Origin: Pyropia yezoensis
Lineage: Eukaryota; Rhodophyta; Bangiophyceae; Bangiales; Bangiaceae
Assembly (NCBI GenBank): GCA_009829735.1
Contig: CM020620.1
Location: forward strand, 19,194,020 to 19,258,019
DNA length: 64,000 nt
Direction of reading: 5' to 3'
The notes below the pieces were generated by a model that saw only the letters and a program-made list of their open reading frames with translations, made no database searches and was not told where the DNA came from. Position 1 is the stretch's first letter. Each line of letters starts with the position of its first letter. Positions 19,516 to 30,110 of this stretch are shown here, piece by piece. Both the position numbers and the translations under genes were made by a program.

Positions 19516-22500
19516 CGCAGCGCAATGGTGTGGTTTTGTCAGCTTGTCGGCGGCGTTGTGCTCGGACTTGAGCAGGCCGACATTGGAGATCTCCTGGTTG
19601 TTATAAGCCTCTCGGGCCGCCGCCACGTCAATCATCAGTCGCTTCTCCGTCGGGTGCGAAGCGCGCGTAATGACATCAAACAGCTGCTTGGAGTCCGTCA
19701 GCATAATGAGCGAGATGTGCTGGTGGTAGATACGCTCCAGGTCATGTTTGATGATAAACGCTTCGTCAAACGCGTTGGCAAACGCGTACACCTCGCCCGC
19801 CATAATGGAGCGTACCACTCGGCGTGACTTCTTGCTCGAGTAGGACAGCACGTGGCTGGCGCCGCGGTCGTCACATAGCAAGATCAGGTAGCCCAGCTGG
19901 GACGACCCGTCATCGTTTGACGCCAAGGACGCATCCGCGTACACTTTCAGCCGCAGCGATGCACGTCGGAGGGGGCGGTAAGAAAGCGCCCAATCGCTGG
20001 TATTCTTCGCGCACTTGATGGCCTTATTGAGCTCTCGCACGTGCCGCTCACAGTACGACTTGGGAGTAGCTTGGGCCGCACGGTTGATGGCACAACACAG
20101 GTCCGGCCGAGTGTGCGAAAGCCAAGCGACAGCGGCGCGTACGGATATAAACTCGTCGTACGTCGCCGACAGCTTCAGGGGGCACAGGGCGGCGATGTAG
20201 TTCATCTGGCTCAACCGCGTGCACCAATCAGCGCCGCGGGTGGAAGTGACGGTGACTCCGAGGAACTCAAAATTGTCCCACTGTCGAGGTTTCGCGTCAA
20301 ACTGACGTAGAGTTGCCTCTGTCAGCACCTGGAAGGTCTCGTTGCCGCCGAGTATGCTGTCATCGACATAGGTACCCAGTAGACCGTCTACACCGTCCGC
20401 CCCGTCTCGCACATACAGCGCAGGGTCCCCCGTCGTTGGTGTCATGCCCAGGTCGTCCTCCACATGGGCAGTGAACGTGGAGGCCCAGTAGTCACCTGCG
20501 TCACAAATCCCGTACAGCGGCCGCACCAGCTGCAACACCTCGTCCTCACCAATCCCAAAGTACTCCCTGTCTGCCGCCCTTGGTTGCAGGTAGACGTCCC
20601 GAGTCATCTTCTGCATGCTTTGGAGGTAGGACTGGTTCACATCGTGCGCGAAGAGTCGATATCCAAGCACCGCACTGGTAGACACCACAACCTTGGTAGA
20701 CCGCTGCCGCAACGTCGACAGGTTGTGCACCACGAATCGCCTGTCCCGATCTTTGTGGCCTTGCGCAACGTAGCGTGACTTTGGTTGCTCATTGGGCGAT
20801 CCGACGTGCGTGAGGGTGTGGACAAAACGCCCTCCGACGATATTTGCCCCCTCAGGTAAGGACTGCTTCTTGACGACCTTCATTGTGCCGCGCCCCAACA
20901 GGCCGTCCACCTCCCGTTGAGTTGATGCTCGAAATGGCTCCGATTGGATGCGCACGTCGGTCTCCTTAAGCACCTCGGTTATAAGCACGTCCGATGTGGG
21001 ATATACGTGCTCAGGCGGCGGGTCGGTGTGCGAGAAGGTGTGCAGTCCGGCACAGACGTCCGCCAGCAACTGCTCTCCTGTGCGCATGACGTCCACCCGT
21101 TGATCCAGCTCCGCGTCGCCCACCTCGCGCACGGACAGCTCCACGTCATTTTGCGGAGACGGCGCCGCGTCGCGTGATCCGTCATGAGACGTCGGATCAC
21201 TCTCAGCCCCGTCAGCTCCAGGCACAGAGCTGTGGCGGAACTGCTTCACCTTATCAATGGAGAACAGCTTTGCCGTGCCGTCTACGTCGTTCCAGACGTG
21301 CTTGCCATCAACCTTGACGACCGCGTACGGCCCCACCCAACAGTCGACCGGCTTCTCACGAAAAACAAGCACGGTCATGCCAGCAGCAACGTCCGCTTCG
21401 GTGGCATGCGGTACACGCATGCGAAGGGCCCTGCGGAGTGGAGCCCGCGCAAAGGTCCGCCGCATCTCGTCCCGTGCCGTTCTCATCGCCTCGAGACGCA
21501 CCTTTTGTTCCGGCAGGTCAACAGGGCTAATCGGGGTGCGTGGGACGATGCCAAACACAAGCAGGGTCGGCACAAGCCCAGCTGGTCCTGCGGTGTTGTT
21601 CATTGCGGAGACGGCGAGGGAGAGTGCGTGCTCCGCGGGCAGCGTCGGATGATCAGCCCGCACGCGACGATAAATCTGGCGCAGGTACGCGTGATAGCGC
21701 TCTCCAGATCCCAACGCATTGTGTGACTCGATGCCGGACTCGATGTGCTTGGTGCCCACGGCCTGCAGCAGTGCCCGCCATTTGGCCGACGTCAGCTGCG
21801 GCCCCTGGTCCGTGTGCATCACGTCCGGATGCCCAGCGTAGGGGTACACCCATGTGCGCAGGTACACGATCCATACTGCGTCGGCGGTCTCGCCGTCACG
21901 CAAAAATGCGCCCGCGTTAAATCCCGTGTCCTTGTCCACCACATGGAGAACCGGCTCACTTTCCAGCCACATAAGGTCGACAAGAACCGTCCGGTTAAAC
22001 ACGATATCCTCAGGGGGCAGGGACACGCGGAAGCGAGTCGGCTCCTTGGCGAGTCGTTGACACGTGTCGCACGTGGCGGTCACCTCCTGCAGCCGGCTTA
22101 AAGTCTCCGTGTTGGCGTGTGGGTCGTTTGCTTGTCGCAACACAGCCAGCAATCGCTCAGGTGGGGGGTGACAGAAGTGGCGATGCAGGCGCTCCACCTC
22201 CACCATAGTGTATAAGGTGTCCCGACCCCACTCCAAGAACACGTGCCCGTACTTGCGCGTTACGGGTATCGAAAGGTTGTAGGCGACGCACACCAGCTCG
22301 TTGGACACATTGTTGATGTACATTTTGTTCGCGTCCAGGGCGTCGAGGCCAAACGGGAAAGGTATGTTGACGTCGACCACGTCCACATCCATGGGCAGGA
22401 ACAGGTCATCGGCTAACGGCACACAGATACGCAGCACGCCTCGGCTTGGGTAATCCGATCCACCGAAGCGAAAGGCGGCGTTCTTTGGCTCCATCAGGTG

Positions 22501-22707
22501 CAGCTCATTGCCAGCAAAACTCGCGTAGGCAGCCGCCTGCTGGCGGCCAATCACCGTCCGCTCCGCCCTTGTGTCCAGACAGGCGCCAAGAAACACGTTC
22601 GTATCGGCAGCGGCAGCGATCAGGCACTCAGATACGTTGGCTCCCATGTGGTCGCGGGGAGGCCGGCCCCGACGGCGTCTGAATATAGAGGAAAGGCGAC
22701 GAGTCAT
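19516..22707 (-). CDS. pol: Copia pol polyprotein (PR-IN-RT-RH), C-terminus cut by element B
   Basis: Start ATG 22707, overlapping the gag stop as ATGA. Order seen: protease-like site LDTRAERTVIG (residues ~42-52; an unusual D-T-R-A in place of D-S/T-G-A); GAG-pre-integrase HHCC (LHRHFCH...CDTCQRL); integrase D-D-E (VLVDLMW, HTDQGPQLTS, GSGERYHAYLR); RT with YVAQGHKDRD and the YVDDSILGG active site; RNase H (KVYADASLAS, MAGEVYAFANAFDEA, LTDSKQLFDV, SEHNAADKLTKP). After HHCAA at 19516 the frame runs into the LTR of element B to 19102; that tail is not native. The copia order, integrase before RT, separates it from its gypsy neighbours. Confidence 0.9.
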
Positions 22708-24242
22708 TCCTCCATTGCAAAATCCGCCTTGGAGTCGCCGTCCACCGCGCCTGCCAGTGGGGCACCACTTCGGGAGGCCAATAGGGCGTCAAACAGCTGG
22801 CGGTCGTCGTCAGCGCCCACCTCGTCTCCGCCATCGCCGTCCTCAGACGCACTGGCACGCTCACCAATCAGCATGGCGTCCACCTGGGTGCACAGCTCGA
22901 ACAGCACGGCAGCGGTCGAGGCCTTTCCGGTGTCCTTCTTGGCGTAATAGTCGAGCCGACTCTGAGCTGCCTTAGCGGCGTCAATCGGGCGGGGGCAGTC
23001 CTTCATGGTGTGCCCGGCATCATCACAGTTAAAGCACCCCATAATTGTCAGCGGGTTAAGGCCACTCGGACGGGAAGAACTGCCCGTCCGCTTGGTGTGG
23101 CCAGTTGCAGTGCCACGGTTAGGGCGCGCGTATCGCCCCTGGCCGGCAAACAGTATGCCTGGCACGTCCTGGGTAGATGGCAAACGATGCCCGGACCCGC
23201 TCGCGTGGGCAACAGCCAGTCGCGCCTCCTTGTGCAGATGTAACGCGGCCTCCAGCTCGCCGTACAGCTGTTGAAAGGTCAAACCGTGCGTGGCAATGCG
23301 GCTCAGCGGCTCAGTCGCCCAAGGGCTGCCGACCACAGCGTTCCGCAAAAATTCAACCTTGTGGGCGTCGCCCTGGTGGGAGCGGGGCACCTGCGGGGCG
23401 AGCTTGGTGATGGTCTTGTACGTCTGCTCGAGCGCGGCCGCCTCCGTCACTCCGTCGCTGAGCAGCGTGCTCATACGGAATCCCACAAGGTAATTCTTAA
23501 CCCGGTTCTGTCGGACAATGGAGTTGTACTCAGCGCTCACCATGTCAACGGACTGGCTAAAGGACGTAGCGTACGACTGCACCTTGTCGAGATAAAACCG
23601 CTTAGCGTCACCGCTGAGGATGTTGTGCATGTACTGGAAACGCTGCTCCTGGTTGAGATCGTAGTCGCGCGCGACCTGCTGGTACTCAGCCACACACTCC
23701 ATCCAAGCCTCCCCAAGGTTACCGGAGAACTTGGACGACGCGTCACGAAAACGCATAGCAATGTTATGAGCAGTTCGGTCACCAGCCACAGGGGGTGCGT
23801 CACCACGGCGGGCGGGAGATGGCGGTTGGCTGGCTGCCACACTTCCGCCTACACGACGCCCAGAGGCGACGAGCTCCGTCGCAAGCTGGTTGGCTGCCAC
23901 ACGATCCTCAGGGTCGACGTACAGCGACGTAGCCAGGGTCATGATCGCACGGTAGGAGGAATGTTGCTGCAGGTTGGCCCCGTGCCTGTCAAGCCACTTA
24001 CGCAACTCGCGGTGAGCGTATGGCAGCGTAGTCACGTCGGGCCCGAAAAGAACGGCAGGGGGAAACAACTCCGCCACGGCCGCCTTCACCTGCTCGCCGG
24101 ATAAAGTTGCCTCCTGCACCTCCTCCTCCAGCATGCGGACGGACGAGATGAAGCCCATCTGCCCCTCCGACAGCAGGGTCGGATCTGCGAGGGCCAAAAA
24201 ATTCGTAGTTGGGGACGCGTTGTTGTGCGGCGCGTCCGCCAT
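22704..24242 (-). CDS. gag: Copia Gag protein
   Basis: 512 residues from ATG 24242 (MADAPHNNAS); an open frame extends 10 codons upstream without a better start. Capsid-like helical region in the middle (FSGNLGEAWMECVAEYQQVA, GDAKRFYLDKVQSYA, LTFQQLYGELEAAL), then a basic stretch and one zinc knuckle CFNCDDAGHTMKDC near 22990-23040, and an acidic tail. The TGA stop (22706-22704) shares two bases with the pol ATG. Particle-forming nucleic-acid-binding protein; intact. Confidence 0.88.
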   Translation of the reverse strand: MADAPHNNASPTTNFLALADPTLLSEGQMGFISSVRMLEEEVQEATLSGEQVKAAVAELFPPAVLFGPDVTTLPYAHRELRKWLDRHGANLQQHSSYRAIMTLATSLYVDPEDRVAANQLATELVASGRRVGGSVAASQPPSPARRGDAPPVAGDRTAHNIAMRFRDASSKFSGNLGEAWMECVAEYQQVARDYDLNQEQRFQYMHNILSGDAKRFYLDKVQSYATSFSQSVDMVSAEYNSIVRQNRVKNYLVGFRMSTLLSDGVTEAAALEQTYKTITKLAPQVPRSHQGDAHKVEFLRNAVVGSPWATEPLSRIATHGLTFQQLYGELEAALHLHKEARLAVAHASGSGHRLPSTQDVPGILFAGQGRYARPNRGTATGHTKRTGSSSRPSGLNPLTIMGCFNCDDAGHTMKDCPRPIDAAKAAQSRLDYYAKKDTGKASTAAVLFELCTQVDAMLIGERASASEDGDGGDEVGADDDRQLFDALLASRSGAPLAGAVDGDSKADFAMEE

Positions 24243-24682
24243 GTTGAGGTTGCCAGGCAGCTCCTCGGTCAAAAGGTAGTCGTAGGTAGAACAATCGTTG
24301 TCTCAGGTCCCAAATCCACCGATGCGCGCAGGTCGACCACCCAGCGCCTGCCTTCACCCTGCCTCACCACGCTAGTCCCCCGAGACACCCTGTCAGGGTT
24401 GCGGGCGTCCGTACCCAAGCCTACCCGGCGCTCCGGTGTTACCCAGGAGGGGTCGTGACGTAGACCTTGTGGTACGTCCTCGTACGCTCCCCCGTGGGTT
24501 TCTAGACAGGCATTCCGACCCCAGGCCCCCACGGCATCACGACTTGGTACCCCCCTTAGTTCAAGTCCCCTGGGGGACCTGCGTGGAGAAACAGGATAGA
24601 GACAAACACTAGGCAGTCGCCCGCTCACGCACCGGTTCTCTCTCTCTCTCTCTCTCTCTCGCCAGTACAGGTGATTCGCGAA
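24243..24682 (-). other. Copia leader with (CT)n microsatellite
   Basis: 440 bp between gag and the candidate LTR, with no gene seen. A pure CT run of about 24 bases sits at 24637-24660, just inside the LTR. Confidence 0.5.
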
Positions 24683-25041
24683 TGTGGCAGTATTGGCAGA
24701 AATCGTATCAGACTCACGGCCTGCTACCGACCGCGGATCTGTGTAGATGGGGCAGCCGACGTCCGTGCACGTCCCAGACACAGCAATCCAAGAGTCCTTC
24801 TTCTTCGTCGTTCAATGTCTCTCCCCTCGCAATCGTCCCCTCGGCGCGCTGTGCCCGCCCTCATGTAGGGCCGGCGCAGCCCCCCACGTCAGGGCACGCA
24901 CACGAGCCCGCACGGGCATCCCCCCCCACAGGCATGCAGGCGCGCCCACACACGCCGGGCCAAGCCCCCCCCTCGTGCACGCACAAAAAATACAGGTGCA
25001 CTCACACGAGCCAGGGGTACGCACGAGCAGCGCCTGCCACA
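24683..25041 (-). repeat. Candidate 5' LTR of the copia element
   Basis: 359 bp bounded by perfect inverted termini TGTGGCA (24683) and TGCCACA (25035-25041), placed upstream of gag on the minus strand. No matching target duplication flanks it on both sides, which fits one side being element-internal. The partner LTR is outside the window, so this is unproven. Confidence 0.45.
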
Positions 25042-26576
25042 CAGGTCGCCGACAGGCCAGCAGGGCGCCGCCAGCACGCAGGCAACGCAGAGAATCTCGC
25101 CCCCGAAGGCGCCAATCAACCACCCGTGTGATACGCGATCACAGGTGTCGTGCAATCCCGCGCAATAATTGGCCAGCACCTGGCAATCCATAGCCGCGGC
25201 CGCAAGCACGCAGTAGATACGATGAAATCAGCCACAAGTACGCTCTTTCAAGCGAGTTTTAGAAAGTCGCTTGCTCGCAGTCGACGACACGCTGGTACGC
25301 GTTCGCTTATCTTTAAATTCACTCAATACTCGTACGCTTAACCAAAAGTCGTACGCTTGACAACCCCTGGTGCATACATGGGCAGGTGCTGCTCTGGGCT
25401 TGCGACTTTCTTACATATCACCACACAGGGGGCGTGTGCATCACAGCTCTGTGTTTTAACCTCTTTCTCTTGTAGCTCTAAGGACAGCAGCACACCCCTC
25501 GCTGTATCATCGTGTTTGAGACGTACCGGCGGTGGCGGCCGCCGCTCCGCCGCCACGCTCACCGCCGCCCCCCGCCTGCTCGGCCGACGCGTTTGGGGCG
25601 GGGTGCGCGCGTTTGGCCGGCCACCGCGGCCCGTGCGCCAACCGCGTGGACGACCCCCCGGCGACGACCGATGGGAGCGACGAGCAGACGGGCCGGGCCG
25701 AGTAGGGGGGGGCCGGCTGATGGGGTGGAACTGGGCTTAATGGCGTGGCGATGCTGCGTGCCGTGGCGTGTGGGGCGGCCCGCTCTGCGTGCAGGTGGGT
25801 GTGGGGGGCACGGTGCGTCCCTGTCGACAAGGGGGGGTGCAGGCGGGGGAGGCGCGGTGCCCTCTTCTTTGCACACGCCGCCACGTGCGCGGGTCGGCCC
25901 GTGCCCCTCCAACGCGACGGTGGGACAGGCCAGCCGCCACTGCGGGCGAGGCTGCCGCGGCATCGCGGCAGCTGCCCCTTCACCCTATGTACTGTACCTC
26001 TCCCCCCCCACCCCCCCCCCCTGTTTCCTACGCGTGCCCATCGCCGCCGTGACAGCCGCGACAAGGTTGCCACCGCCGGCGGCCTGCCGCCGCCGCCCGC
26101 CGCGACCACCCCCGCCGCCACCCACAGGCGCCGCTGCCGCCGCCGTGACGTGCACACAACACTGGGGAGGGGGGGGGGAAGGCGGCGAAGCACGGGAACC
26201 CGCCCCCCCCCGCCTCATCCTCCTCCCGCTCCACCGTCGGCGATGCCGCCGGCGGTGGCGGCGGTGGTGGCCGGGGGCGCCCATGCCAGGGCCGTGCCCC
26301 CCATCCCCGTCGCGCCGCAGTCGCCGCCGCGGCCGCCGCCACCGACGCCGCCAGCAGCCGGAACCGACGTCGCCTTGGCGGGCCGGCGCGCGGCCCGCCG
26401 GCGGGCGCGCTGTCCGGAAACCGTGGGGTAGGCCCCGGACAGTGGGTGGAAGGGGAAGGAGGTGGTGCTGCAGGCGTGCCCCCCCCCCCCGTGGGCACAC
26501 CCGCCGCCCCCCCCCCCCCCGCGGCGACGCCCCCCCCCCCCCGCGGCAGGGGCGGCAGCGGGGGGGGGGCGACCAG
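25042..26576. other. GC-rich intergenic DNA, no gene recognised
   Basis: Long poly-C runs and CCG/CGG-rich sequence produce open frames on both strands, all Arg/Pro/Ala-rich and without domains. 25200-25500 is less GC-rich. 26400-26576 probably holds the 3' untranslated region of the minus-strand UBA5 gene. Confidence 0.5.
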
Positions 26577-28259
26577 TCAGGGGAGGAGCCCCCGCAGTTC
26601 GGCCATCAGCTCCTCGATCGACGGTCGCGGCGGCGGCGACGACCGTCGAGCCGACGCCAACGACGACGACCGCCGCGGCGGCGGTGCCGTCGAAGTCCCC
26701 GCGGCAGCCCCGCCTGGCGGAGTGGGGGGGGTGGGGACGCGGCCGCCCGGCGGCGACGCGGCCGTGCCGGCCGGCCGCGCCGGCAGCGGCGACCACGCCG
26801 CTGGCGAGGGCGGCGCATCCTGGCCGCCGCCCTCCCGGCCCGCCCCCACTAGCGAGATGCCCCACTCGTTGGCCGGGTGGGCCACTCGCGCGGCGTCGGC
26901 GTCGGCGGCGGCGGCGGCGGCGGTAGCGGGGGCGGTTCCGCCTCGGCGCCAGAGCCCCGCGCCCCCCCCCCTACCCCCTCCTCTGCCCGCTGCCACCGCC
27001 CGCTGGGCGGCGACGCACCCCCCCTCGGTGCACTCCCCATTGGGCCGCAGCGCCGGCATCACGCAAACCCAGTCGCGGCGGCCCTCGTAGCCGACATAGT
27101 CCGACAGGTCCCCCCACCGCAAGAGCCCCTTGAGCAGCGCCTGCACCGCCAGGCCCGCCACGATTGCCATGGTCGTTGGCAGCGACGCCGCACACACCCC
27201 CGCCCGCACAATGCCCGCCTCCCCCTCCCCAGTTGCCACCACCAGCGGCGGCACGCACGCGTAGCAGGCGGTGACGCCGGGTGCCAGCCGCTGGGCGTGG
27301 CCCGACAGGGCGTCCTCGGACACGCCCGTCTCCACCCACGCCACCCCTCCAGCGGGTGCCGCCAGCGCCGCCCGGTTCACCGCCAGCCGCGCCGCGTAGT
27401 TGTCCACGCAAGCCACCGCCGCGTCGGCGGTGGCAAGGGCGCCCACCAGCGTGTCGTACCCCCCACCAGGGGTGCCGTCCGTCACGTCCACCCGGTGAGG
27501 GGTGATCCTCACGTCGGGGTTGATGGCGTGGAGGGCGGCGGCGGCGGCGGTGACCTTGGACACCCCCACCTGCGAGGGGGTGTAGAAGAGGCGGTTGATG
27601 TTGGCCGGCCGCACCGTGTCAGCGTCGAGGAGGTGCAGCCGCCCCACGCCGCAGCGGGTGAGCATGTCGGCCACGACGGCGCCGACGCCGCCAACGCCAA
27701 TGACCACCACCGTCCGGTGGCGGATGGAGGCATAGTCGGCGACGACGCCCATCCGCTGGAGTGCCATCAGCCGCGAGTAGGGGTTGCTGTCGGCCGCGTC
27801 GTTGGACATGGCGGGCGCCACGCCGCTGCCATCGCCGCCGCCGTCGCCGCCGCCATCGCCGCTGTCATCGCCGCTGCCGGAAGGGGCTTCGTGGCGGTCA
27901 CTGGCACCATCGCCATGGTCGCCACCGGCACTGCCACTACCACCGCCGCCGCCACTGACGCCGCCACCGCTACCGCCATCGCGACCGCCACCACTACCGC
28001 CACCACTACCGTCACCGCCACCGATACCGCCACTGTCACCGCTACCGCTCCCGCCATGCCCCCCCCGCCCCTCTTCAGCCAACCCCCCCCCCGCAGCAGC
28101 TTGCCCACCCCCCTCCCCCCCCACTGCCCCCTGCGCGTCAGCCACCGCTGACTGGGCGGCGGCGACCGCCGCTGCCGCGGCAGGGGGCAGGCCGTCTGTC
28201 GCGGCGGCGGCAGCCAGCGCCGCCGCCGCGCGGCCCAGCGCAGCCACAGGGGTGTTCAT
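26577..28259 (-). CDS. UBA5: UBA5-like UFM1-activating enzyme (E1)
   Basis: Non-canonical E1 that adenylates UFM1 and holds it as a thioester before passing it to UFC1 (cytosol/ER face). ThiF fold: DSNPYSRLMALQRMGVV (residue ~155), nucleotide-binding GVGGVGAVVADMLTRCGVG (~185), NINRLFYTPSQVGVSKV, zinc pair CYAC with a second pair in CTEGGC, catalytic Cys in GVCAASLPTT (~356). Near the C-terminus NEWGISLV matches the UFM1-interacting sequence, and IEELMAELRGLL fits the UFC1-binding helix. About 560 residues against about 400 in animals: the excess is a Gly/Ser/Asp-rich insert (27800-28080) before the core and Ala/Pro-rich linkers. Start chosen at ATG 28259; ATG 28322 is also in frame. No intron needed. 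Confidence 0.93.
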   Translation of the reverse strand: MNTPVAALGRAAAALAAAAATDGLPPAAAAAVAAAQSAVADAQGAVGGEGGGQAAAGGGLAEEGRGGHGGSGSGDSGGIGGGDGSGGGSGGGRDGGSGGGVSGGGGGSGSAGGDHGDGASDRHEAPSGSGDDSGDGGGDGGGDGSGVAPAMSNDAADSNPYSRLMALQRMGVVADYASIRHRTVVVIGVGGVGAVVADMLTRCGVGRLHLLDADTVRPANINRLFYTPSQVGVSKVTAAAAALHAINPDVRITPHRVDVTDGTPGGGYDTLVGALATADAAVACVDNYAARLAVNRAALAAPAGGVAWVETGVSEDALSGHAQRLAPGVTACYACVPPLVVATGEGEAGIVRAGVCAASLPTTMAIVAGLAVQALLKGLLRWGDLSDYVGYEGRRDWVCVMPALRPNGECTEGGCVAAQRAVAAGRGGGRGGGAGLWRRGGTAPATAAAAAADADAARVAHPANEWGISLVGAGREGGGQDAPPSPAAWSPLPARPAGTAASPPGGRVPTPPTPPGGAAAGTSTAPPPRRSSSLASARRSSPPPRPSIEELMAELRGLLP

Positions 28260-29001
28260 CTGAGGGGGGCGGGGGGAGGGGGCGGGGTTCCAGGGCGAAG
28301 TCGCGGCGGTGGCGAGGGGCATCGCATGTGTTGATTGCAGTGACAGTGGGGGGGAGAGACGAAGGGCGCCTGTCGCGGTCTGGCGGGGAGAACCGTGCAC
28401 GGGGCCACAAAAATTGTCTGGTAGGCGCAGGGGGGCTACGTACTAAAGACTGTACGGTACAGGCTGCAGCGCAATGGTACAGGCTGTATGTACTGTACAG
28501 TACATACAGTACTGTACACTCTACAGTCCATACAGCACTGTACACTCTGTACCGCTAGACGTCACACCCCGTCGATACGCATTGCTCCGGTCCTGGGCCA
28601 CCTCCCTGCCGTCCCCCTCCGTCAGCAGCCTTCAGCCTGCGGGAGGGGGGGCGAGGAAGCGTTGCTTCGCTGGCAAGCGCTCGCTGTCCACGCAGGCCCC
28701 CCTGCAGCTGGCCGTGGCGCCCTCTCCCCCCCTCTTGACTGTGCCGGTTCCCTCTTCTTCTGCCGGTGTCGCCGGCGCTTGCTCCCCTCGCATCGTTGTC
28801 GTTTGTGTACCATCGCCCACCCCCCCCCTCCCCTTCCCCCGTTGTCCCGGTGGGTTGCGCTCCCCCACTCCCCCCCCCCCCCCACCGCCCCCTTTGCCCT
28901 CCTTGCCGCCTTGCCCCCCTCGCGCGCTCGCCTTCACCCAATTCTTGCTGCCCCCCCATATCGCCCGACCTCCCCCCCTTCCCCCTCTCTGTGAGGACAC
29001 C
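28260..29001. promoter_or_regulatory. Divergent intergenic region between UBA5 and the hypothetical gene
   Basis: 740 bp between a minus-strand and a plus-strand gene, so it should hold both promoters. It contains a GTAC-rich palindromic cluster at 28442-28555 followed by C-rich sequence. No TATA box is obvious. Confidence 0.5.
28442..28555. repeat. Cluster of GTAC-core palindromes
   Basis: About eleven GTAC tetramers within ~115 bp, built from CTGTACAGTACATACAGTAC and repeats of CTGTACACTCT, in sequence much less GC-rich than its surroundings. Lies about 185-300 bp upstream of the UBA5 start. Confidence 0.8.
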
Positions 29002-29078
29002 ATGATGAGGGGCCGTGCGGTGGGCGCTCGAGGCCCCGGCGGCGGCCCGCCCCCCCCCCCGGCCCCACCGACGCGGCG

Positions 29079-29753
29079 GTGCTGGTGACGGCCCCCCTGC
29101 TCTTCCGCGCCACCATTGGGGCCGCCACCCCGGGCATGACCTCCCGCTCCCTCCCCCCCGTCCACACCTACCAGCTCACCGTCTCCCCGTCGACGCTCTA
29201 CCGTGGGTGGCTGCCGCGCCAGCCGGCGCCACCACCCCCCGCCGCCGACGCGGACGGTGCCGCCGCCGCCGCCGCCGCCGCCGGGGGGCGGCTGACCCTC
29301 TACTTTTCCGCCCGCCAGTCGGCCGCCCCCACCCTCCCCGCCGTCGGCGACACCGTGCTCATTGCCGCCCGGCCGCTGCCGCCGCCCGCCGCGGCGGTCG
29401 ACGGCTGCGGCGGCGGGGAGCAGCAGCCGCCGCCCCCCCCGCCCTCCGCCACGGGCCTGGCCGTCGTGGCCGCCACCCCCGCCGCGCTCGCCGCGGCGGC
29501 GGCGGTGGCGGCCATCCCCTACGGCTGGGCCCCAGAGGCGGGCCTGGCGGGGCTGGACCTGGCCGCCCTCGCCGCCCCGTCGCTCCGGCTGGTGTGCCCC
29601 TTCCCGGCGGCCACGCCGCACGTGCCGCCGCCGCCGCCGCCGCCGGGGGGTGTGGCGGCCACGCCCCCCCCCCCGCGCCAGTGTATCCGCACGGGCCGGC
29701 CGGCGGCGGTGGGCGCGCTCGTGGGAGACCACGGCGGCGGTGCCGGCGGCGGT

Positions 29754-29786
<33 letters not shown>

Positions 29787-30074
29787 CCAGCGGCGCCGCC
29801 GGGGGCACTGCGACTGGACGTGACGCCGTCCATGCCCACCGAGGTGCACGCGTACCGCAACCCCGACGGGGATGGCACGTTTTCGCTGACGCTCACCAAC
29901 ACCACCCCCACCCCGCTGACCGTGCCGGCAGTGCCGGTGGCGGTGACGCGCCACCGCCTCCGCCGGCCCAGCCGGGTGGTGCTGTGGTCGGCGGCGGCGG
30001 TGGTGGTGGCGGAAGCCGCCGCCTATGCGCTGCCGCCGCCGCCGGGGGGGGAGGAGGCGGCGGCGGTGGCCGCG

Positions 30075-30110
<36 letters not shown>

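Larger units (their letters stand above)
19516..25041 (-). mobile_element. Ty1/copia element, 3' end displaced by element B
   Basis: Minus-strand LTR retrotransposon with separate gag and pol ORFs and copia domain order (protease, integrase, RT, RNase H). Element B cut it near the end of RNase H, so its 3' LTR should lie left of the window. A candidate 5' LTR is at 24683-25041. gag and pol have no stops. Confidence 0.85.

Noticed and set aside
24683-25041. Solo LTR of the D family in plus orientation
   Set aside because: No matching 5-bp duplication (GCGAA before, CAGGT after); better explained as one LTR of the copia element, though not proven.
25512-26852. Long plus-strand ORF rich in Arg and Pro
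   Set aside because: Low-complexity GC sequence keeps all frames open; it overlaps the UBA5 C-terminus on the other strand and shows no domain.
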